A stretch of 64,000 bases of DNA from Chionoecetes opilio (Eukaryota > Arthropoda > Malacostraca > Decapoda > Majidae). Below, one piece after another: positions 57,939 through 64,000 of this stretch; position 1 is the first letter of the stretch, and each line of letters opens with the position of its first letter. A model generated the notes under the pieces. The model saw only the letters and a program-made list of their open reading frames with translations, was not told where the DNA came from and did no database searches. The translations under genes and the position numbers were made by a program. The stretch is taken from contig JACEEZ010020216.1 in NCBI GenBank assembly GCA_016584305.1, positions 61,192 to 125,191 of the forward strand, in the 5' to 3' direction.

Positions 57939-58575
57939 TAGTCCATGGGCCGGACCAGATATCGGCACCACCCAAGGTGGCAAAACTATAGATGTGCCAT
58001 TTTGTTTGTTGCATCAATAGACGTAAAATAATGTATGATAGCCTTTCCATGTTGGTAGCTTTACGGTATATTTTTGTGAAAAACCCACTTTCATAGGGTA
58101 GTTTTTTCATATTTTCCGTTTTTATTTATGAAACGGTGCATCGTAGGCATAAAGGGTATATAGACTAAGGATTTAGTAAACTTAATTCTGCACAGGTTTG
58201 TATCCATGCATTTTTGCTATATATGTCATAGTTTTTGGGCAAATGAAGTCGGAAGTTAAGGGCATGTTTTCATCAAAATTGAAAAAAATGCGTATCCCAG
58301 CCATATTTCGTTCAATAACTCTAAAACAAGTAATTTCTCGATAAAATACCATAGAGATGAGATTGTAGGGTGATGATTCATCTTTTAAATGATCCTCTTA
58401 TTATTCTTCAAATGTTATATATTGACGTCTAAGAGGCTAAAAACAAAAAACTATATATTCACAGAAATCCATATCTTGATATCATTTACGTCTTAAGCCT
58501 TGTATATTACCAGAGTATTTACGTTGAAAGAACTGGAAAAAAATGTTTTTTAATCCATGTTTTTGTCTGTTGCAG

Positions 58576-60161
58576 ATGGACGAGCTGAATGATGGCGGAC
58601 ACTGAGCACTCTTGTACTGATCCGACTCCAAAGCGCCCGCGGCTAGAGTGCATCATTCATTGTTCCGATGACAATGAAAACCTAATTTCACCACAATCTG
58701 TCGACTCCTGGAAAACTCTCCTCCGGGCAGCTCAAATACGGCGTCATGAGCCCATATTGGAGTTGGCTGAAGACACTCCCGAAGGAGAGATCCCTGCTCT
58801 CAATTACCACAGCAAATGTCGCAGCATCTTCACGATGAAGAAAGCACTAGATGGCATCCTTGCTCAAAAAGAGAAAACTACCAATGGCTGTCCATAGGAT
58901 AGCAACCCTGCAAGGGCTGGTCGTGCAATCCCTAGCACTTCAAGAACATATGAATCAGAGTGCATATTTTGCCAGAAAACAAACAAGTACGCCAAACGAC
59001 AGAAGACTCGAGAGGTGTTGGTGAAGTGCAGAGAACTGAGAGCTGATGCTAGGATCAGGAATGCCGCCACAAAGAAACTGGACAGCAGAATACTTGGCAT
59101 CGTAAGCAGAGATATTGTGGCCGCTGAAGCACACTACCACAGGTCCTACTATAGATTCTACACACGGGGCGAAACTTCACAGCAGGAGGGTGCTGTCAGT
59201 GCCGATGACAAAGAAGATGAAGATATATATGAGGCGGCTGTTAGTTAGTCACACAGTGAGCTCTTTCATTACATCAGAATGGAACTTTTCGGTACCCCAA
59301 AGGTCCTGATGATGACTGATGTTACCTCTAGACTTGTGGCATCCATGAAGAGCTTTGGTGTGGACCAAATGCAGGACTCCACCAAAAAGCACCTACGGCA
59401 AAGGATTGAGAAGGAGTTTGGTGGATTTCTTCACATCATCCAAGATCATAATGGCAAACTTCTCATCTATCCAGACAGCTTAACTGTGCAGGAACTTGTC
59501 AGGGAAAACCAATCTCTAAAGAAACAGTTGAAGACCCTGTCCAAGAGGTGATGCCCAGGAACTCCAAACAAAGGCTGCCAAGCAACTCAGGGCTGACATC
59601 AAGACCAAAGCCAAAGATGTCAACCAATCCTGGCCACCAGAGATAGAGAGTGTCAAACCTGATATCGTTCCAGAATCACTCTGGCATGATGTATTCTGGC
59701 AGCAGGAGCAACAAGAGCAGAAGCAGCGCCGCAGGGGCAACAGTGTCAACGAGCTGCGCTACCAGCTCTTCTGTGCAAAGAGAGGGGAAACAGAGTCAAG
59801 CCAGCTGCCACCATGCAGAGACTGCCTCTTCCTACACGCACAGAGAGCCAACTTCCAGGCTGCTATCTGGAGACGCTGTTTAGAGCCCAAGGCCAACGTG
59901 CCAATCTCCAGTGAGCATGGCTGGACTGAAGAAGACGGGAAGCTGAACATCCTCTGGATGCGTTCGGCCCCAGCACCAGAGGTGGTGTTGGAGCTACTGG
60001 CTTGCAAGTGTTCACGGGTTTGCAAGCTGCCTGACTGTGCATGCCTGGTCAATGGCCTCACATGCACTGATATGTGCAAGCTCCAGACCTGCACCAACCA
60101 AGCAGTGCAGCAGCAGGAACCCGACCTTGAGCCGGATTTTGAGGATTCAGAGGATGAGTAA
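58576..60161 (+). pseudogene. Cys-rich transposon protein gene of element C (internal deletion)
   Basis: A 3' splice site (TTTTTGTCTGTTGCAG, ending 58575) lies 13 bp before ATG at 58589: MMADTEHSCTDPTPKRPR. A stop at 58895 is followed by ESECIFCQKTNKYAKRQK and VAAEAHYHRSYYRFYT (AxYHxxC with Cys to Tyr, 59120-59160), then a stop at 59248. MTDVTSRLVASMKSFGVDQM and a coiled-coil-like stretch follow to 59549. After a frameshift: QSWPPEIESVKPDIVPESL, LRYQLFCAKRGETESSQLPP, FLHAQRANFQAAIWRR and a Cys-rich tail ACKCSRVCKLPDCACLVNGL, then CTDMCKLQTC. The central region present in relatives is missing at about 59670. Acidic C-terminus. Role inferred. Confidence 0.68.
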
Positions 60162-60427
60162 ACGGTACAGCAGATACATATGTTTCTGGCGCTTCTATGC
60201 ATGTCTAAAGGCTCCATATGACTCAACAAATTATTAATACAATAGTTTCAAGAATATTAGTCCTTGTTATGTTCACAAGAAGTCGCATAGAAGTACACAT
60301 TCAGACTTCATTGCATATGGTAGCGACACATTTCTGTTCATTAGTATTAGTGTTTTAACTTTTATGTCATTTAACCTGATGCCAGCTTATTATGTTATTG
60401 TGTGTATATCTATAATAATATAAGCGA

Positions 60428-60431
60428 AAGT

Positions 60432-60489
<58 letters not shown>
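60428..60489. repeat. (TG)n microsatellite in the Helitron
   Basis: About 60 bp of TG near the 5' end. The other Helitron has (CA)n at the equivalent place. Confidence 0.95.
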
Positions 60490-60491
<2 letters not shown>

Positions 60492-60679
60492 GCTCCAGGT
60501 GCCGCCCCCTGTGGCGGAATCCCCTCATATGGCACAGTTTTGGAACCGGCTCGAGCAGGGGAAGGTTTTAAGCCCATTTATGAGATGATCCGATCACTTC
60601 TTTTTTCTTTTTTTTAGCAGCCTATTAGCGAGAATTGTGAAAAAAAAGTGGGTTGCCAGAATTGAGGAAACCTTGATGT

Positions 60680-60935
60680 AGGGTGATGGGTAATGGGTGA
60701 GTGAATGGGTGGGGTGATGGGTAATGGGTGTGGGGTGATGGGTGAGTGAATGGGTGGGTGGTGATGGGTGATGGGTGAGGGAATAGATGGGAGGTGATGG
60801 GTAATGGGTGAGTGAATGGGTGTGTGGTGATGGATAATGGGTGAGTGAATGGGTGGGGGGATGTGGGTAATGGGTGAGTGAATGAGTGGGGGGTGATGGG
60901 TAATGGGTGAGTGAATGGTTTGGGGGTGATGTGAA
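60680..60935. repeat. Minisatellite within Helitron copy 1
   Basis: Variable GATGGGTAATGGGTGAGTGA units, complementary to 49870-50115. Confidence 0.93.
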
Positions 60936-61397
60936 TAGGTTGGCGTTAATACATACATTTCTACATTCATGATTTCAGGAAAGCTAGAAGGGGCTATCTG
61001 GAGAGTCTGTGTTTGGTGGGCCAAAGGCCCACCAAACACAGGTGGTGGGCCAAAGGCCCACCAATAGCTATCCGCAGGAGCTAGCCAAAAAGTCCGCCCG
61101 GAGGGCGGCTTTGCGGCTAGTTAACAAATAAAACTGTAATTGAATGAACTTCGATTTTGAAAATTTTCAGAAGGTTAACCTATAGTAATATCACTTTCAC
61201 AGTTGCGGATGTCCGTAGTTGAGTGCCGTTGGGTGCGGCTATAAAAGTCGCAATTACTAGCACTAAGCTACCACCTAGCAAGGCCTATCATATCAAAATA
61301 TATCCTATAGACATGGGGGAATATAAAAAACATCACTAGGCCTTGCCACCTCGGATGGTACCAAAAAAGTTATTTGGGGGGTCCGGCCCATGGACTA

Positions 61398-62139
61398 TGG
61401 GGGTTACACTTACGTACAACTGGTCTGGCATGAATGATGATACCAATCTCCGGGGAGTAGATATAGGTTTCTCCATTAAACTGCAGCCGTCTGTTGATGA
61501 GGTTACTCCGGTTGATGAGCGTATAATGCGGATGAAGATGAAACACACTCTGGGTTTCATGTCTCTTGTTGCAGTGTAATTTCTTACCGAAATATGTAAA
61601 ACTGAAGAGAAGGAGATGTTCTACACCAAACTCGGCTCTGTATTAGACCAGTGTTCTCCTCGGGACACAATCATTGTCTTGGGCGACTTCAATGCTACTA
61701 CTGATATTGTGAGGGCTGGCTATGAGTTATGTGCTGGTCCCCATGGCTCTGGTACATTTACAGCTCTCTCCTTCTGAATTTCGCTAGGCCCATAAGGCTG
61801 ATGTCGCCTCCGTGGAGTAGTGGATAGCGCGTCTAGCTACGAATCTTAGGGCCCTGGTTCGAGTCCATGCCAGGAGAGTCGGTGGCCAGCCTAACCAGCT
61901 TTGTTCATCCTCCCTTACGGGGTAAATAAATGGGTACCTGGGAAAACCTGTGGAAGGTAACTGTGATAATCCGGATGTAACACTAGCCCTGTGTCCCGGG
62001 GTAACGGGTTATCACCCACCACAGGCTCAAAGGCTAATGCGATGGAGATGAGCACCAAGGCCACGCGCAGCATAGCGTATTCCCCCATCTTTACCTTTAT
62101 AAGGCTAAGAATTGCAGGTTCTTGGTATCAGAGACCAGG
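61398..62139 (+). mobile_element. LINE family A, right part, split by a SINE
   Basis: Continues 57938: SGMND, then NLRGVDIGFSIKLQPSVDEV and MKHTLGFMSLVAV (61420-61577), then KLGSVLDQCSPRDTIIVLGD and FNATT with an intact GDFN (61628-61705). The SINE at 61800 interrupts, and AGGTTCTTGGTATCAGAGACC follows. Ends at about 62139. Endonuclease only. Confidence 0.88.
61800..62098 (+). mobile_element. SINE family S2, tRNA-Arg-like
   Basis: The head has AGTAGTGGATAGCGCGTCTA (box A) and CTGGTTCGAGTCC (box B), with TACGA at the anticodon position, close to tRNA-Arg(ACG). Flanked by ATAAGGCT on both sides (61792-61799 and 62099-62106), an 8 bp target duplication. The tail ends CATCTTTACCTTT. Inserted in LINE family A. 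Confidence 0.88.
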
Positions 62140-62455
62140 GCTGCTTTTGAGAAGAAGAATTTGAGCGGCTTGCGCCGTTCAGGTTTCTGTACTCCTCTAT
62201 CAAACGCTTTTGGGCGCCTCGCAGTGGTATGTAAACAAATCCCCGCCGTTACCATGGAAACGACGACGCCACAGCTCAGACTGTGGGCTTTTGACCTCAC
62301 CATTTTCCTCTACTGCCCTCTATCTGCCCACGCACAGTACGGAAGTGTAATGGCGTACGCTGTAGCTACCTGACGACTATTTGATTATTGTTGTAATGGT
62401 AATTGTCGCTGAGAGAGGTGAAATACTAGGAATCTCGGGCATCGTCAACCAACTA
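62140..62455. other. Unassigned DNA
   Basis: No feature recognised. An 83 aa plus-strand frame (62122-62370) has no recognisable motif. Confidence 0.45.
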
Positions 62456-62688
62456 CCGTCAATAACACTATAGTCGCCACTGCACTTTTGTCGCCAAGCG
62501 CTAAATATTACTAATTTTAGCATCACTATAGACTTGTATGTGCCATTGAAGACAGGTACTTAATATAAACTACTGTGCATGCCTCTTTAGTGGCACATAC
62601 AATTATGTATCTGTAGTGATGATAAAATTCGTAATATATGGCGCCTGACGACATATATGTGCAGTGGCGACTATAGTGTTATTGGCGG
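62456..62688. mobile_element. MITE (233 bp) with about 100 bp inverted repeats
   Basis: The left CCGTCAATAACACTATAGTC and the complement of the right end (CCGCCAATAACACTATAGTC) pair. Pairing continues through GCCACTGCAC and TTTTAGCATCACTA. TA flanks both ends (62454-62455 and 62689-62690). No coding capacity. Confidence 0.85.
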
Positions 62689-62690
62689 TA

Positions 62691-63928
62691 GGGTGTAGGG
62701 ATACGTGAACAGGTTTATGAAACTGTCGCCAATAGGAATTCTCGCAGAAACACCAACTGAGACCTGTCGCCGACGTGGTACACTCGCCGACGCGGAAATT
62801 TTTGGTAACAGTTCCACTTGGAATATATGAAAATGAAGAATAAAGTGTATTTCATTGTTGGATACCACCATGCCACCTGGTATGTAATCTCTGAATGCAG
62901 AAATACTGTTAAAAGCTTATTAAATGTATATATTGTGTACTGTAATATCATGCAAGATCAAGAACTGGAACTGTCGACGAAAATAGGCAGATGAAATGAA
63001 ATGAAAATATGACAGTGCTAATATGATTTGACTAATGCTTCATGTTCGCTTATAATGTCAGATTACTGTGATAAATAATGCTGTTATGTATATGCAGGTT
63101 GTTTTCTCCTCTAACTCAGAGTTATGTACATATTTATATAGCTAACCTGCCACTTATAGAGATAATCTGCAGGCATATTTTTACAGCAACAGGACATTCT
63201 GAAACAGAACTCCCCATTGTTTATATTTTTGTTTTGTCAAACATTATTATTTTCAACTTAACTAATTCAATTTACCTAAACTAAATCAATTGCTAAGATA
63301 CCTAGCTTTTCAATGAAATCTAGATTGTTTAGTAGCTGTCTATTAAATTATCAATCGTATTATCACATATCATTGCTGCCACATATTACACATCTGGAGC
63401 TGAAATACCTCCTCCGCCACCCTCGCCCGGGCCCTATATATGCATCCTAACTAGTAAAAATATAACCACCAAAATTCCATTTTTACCTAATAACCTAACT
63501 ACCCTAACTGGTGGGTGAAGAAGGGGTATTTAAGATTAAGGCGTATGCAGTATTTCTGTATAATGAAAAGGTATAAATAATTGAAATCACAACAAAAGAA
63601 ATGGTAAATATGCATTTTCAACCAATACTCCCTATTGACCAATACTCTTCTGAAATAACTGGCGGAACATCTTAAGAACAAGGGCTCCACGCTAAGCTGA
63701 CCCAAATGTTGGCTCTACGTATTATACTTACTGTCCTTAACACATCTGTTAATATTTTAATGAGTGCCGATCCTTACTTTGCCTACATGGCCGATATTAA
63801 ATTTCAGGTTCCTGAGAAAAACTAAGTCCAGCGAGATGCGCAATGGACGACGAGTTTGAGAAAGTAGTGCGAATCTAAGTGGTAGGTATAACCTAGGGGT
63901 TGGTCAAGGGGGGACGGAGGCCCCCCCC
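62691..63928. other. Unassigned AT-rich DNA
   Basis: No gene or repeat recognised. Only short frames without motifs. Confidence 0.5.
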
Positions 63929-63980
63929 GTTAGGTTAGAGTAGGTTAGGCTAGGTTAGGTTAGGGCGGGTTAGGTTAGTG
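63929..63980 (+). repeat. TTAGG-like interstitial repeats
   Basis: GTTAGGTTAGAGTAGGTTAG, then CTAGGTTAGGTTAGGGCGGG: degenerate TTAGG units after a C-run. Too short and internal to be a telomere. Confidence 0.6.
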
Positions 63981-64000
63981 CACAGCACGAGGGGCTCGAA

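Larger units (their letters stand above)
60409..61120 (+). mobile_element. Non-autonomous Helitron, copy 1
   Basis: Begins TC (60409) after A, with TCTATAATAATATAAGCG. Ends CTAG (61117-61120) before T, the A/T insertion habit of Helitrons. The hairpin CCGCCC-GGA-GGGCGG (61094-61108) lies 8 nt before CTAG. A perfect 15 bp stem (61008-61022 with 61026-61040, loop AAA) is subterminal. The interior has (TG)n and a GGGTAATGGGTGAGTGAATG minisatellite. No protein. Nested in element C. Confidence 0.88.
57939..61397 (+). mobile_element. Element C: TIR DNA transposon with Cys-rich protein gene
   Basis: The left end TAGTCCATGGGCCGGACC (57939-57956) and right end GGTCCGGCCCATGGACTA (to 61397) are perfect 18 bp complements, with weaker pairing inside (AGGTGGCAA on both). 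TGG flanks both sides (57936-57938 and 61398-61400). Removing the element and one TGG restores the LINE family A sequence AGCAGTGG(A/G)GTTACAC. Holds one gene (58576-60161) and a Helitron (60409-61120). Confidence 0.85.

Noticed and set aside
62456..62688. Relation of this MITE to elements A-C because of an internal CTATAG
   Set aside because: Outer ends and TA flanks differ from the TAGT terminus with 3 bp duplication.
63929..63980. Chromosome end
   Set aside because: TTAGG-like units are degenerate and short, and similar patches occur internally.

Overview
This is eukaryotic, transposon-saturated DNA. It has no operons, no compact genes and no convincing host gene. Transposon genes with introns, tRNA-derived SINEs, long (GA)n, (TG)n and (TA)n tracts, scattered TTAGG-like motifs and the retroelement types present all suggest an arthropod, most likely a decapod crustacean. 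That assignment is inference from repeat style. Nearly every recognisable gene is a transposon gene, and most are broken.

Layout. 1-24570 is a nested stack. A family A LINE fragment (36-720) abuts an old CR1-like LINE (family B), whose pieces lie at 725-885, 9587-9919, 16588-17852, 18192-18315 and 24256-24570. Family B is split by a complete Gypsy-type LTR retrotransposon (886-9582, AAAT target duplication), by a 6.7 kb inverted-repeat DNA transposon (element A, 9923-16584), by a SINE (17853-18191) and by a family C LINE (about 18316-24255). Element A itself contains a SINE, a LINE fragment and a 280 bp palindrome. The family C LINE is in turn split by a TA-flanked DNA transposon (element E, 21798-24180). 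25400-27833 holds the best-preserved LINE ORF (family A, 682 aa reverse transcriptase, catalytic FADD changed to FADN). 31246-36745 holds a TIR element and a family D LINE split by a hAT transposon with a perfect 8 bp duplication. 36935-44150 holds an LTR remnant, a family A fragment, a MITE and a family D LINE on the minus strand. 44152-51628 holds long (GA)n/(CT)n arrays, nested hAT MITEs, element B (45582-48600) and a Helitron. 52285-55690 is a second family B LINE. 56060-57715 is a minisatellite containing a SINE. 57873-62139 is a family A LINE split by element C (57939-61397, itself containing a Helitron) and by a tRNA-Arg-type SINE. The rest holds a MITE, AT-rich DNA and TTAGG-like repeats.

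Most interesting signal. Elements A, B and C each carry a broken gene for one protein superfamily: N-terminal CxxC, an AxYHxxC motif and a Cys-rich C-terminus. In all three a 3' splice site lies just upstream of the start codon. All three elements have inverted termini beginning TAGT and 3 bp target duplications (TAG for B, TGG for C, imperfect GAC/GCC for A). B and C have both lost the middle of the gene. I infer a DNA transposon superfamily, possibly Academ-like, represented by three diverged lineages in one window.
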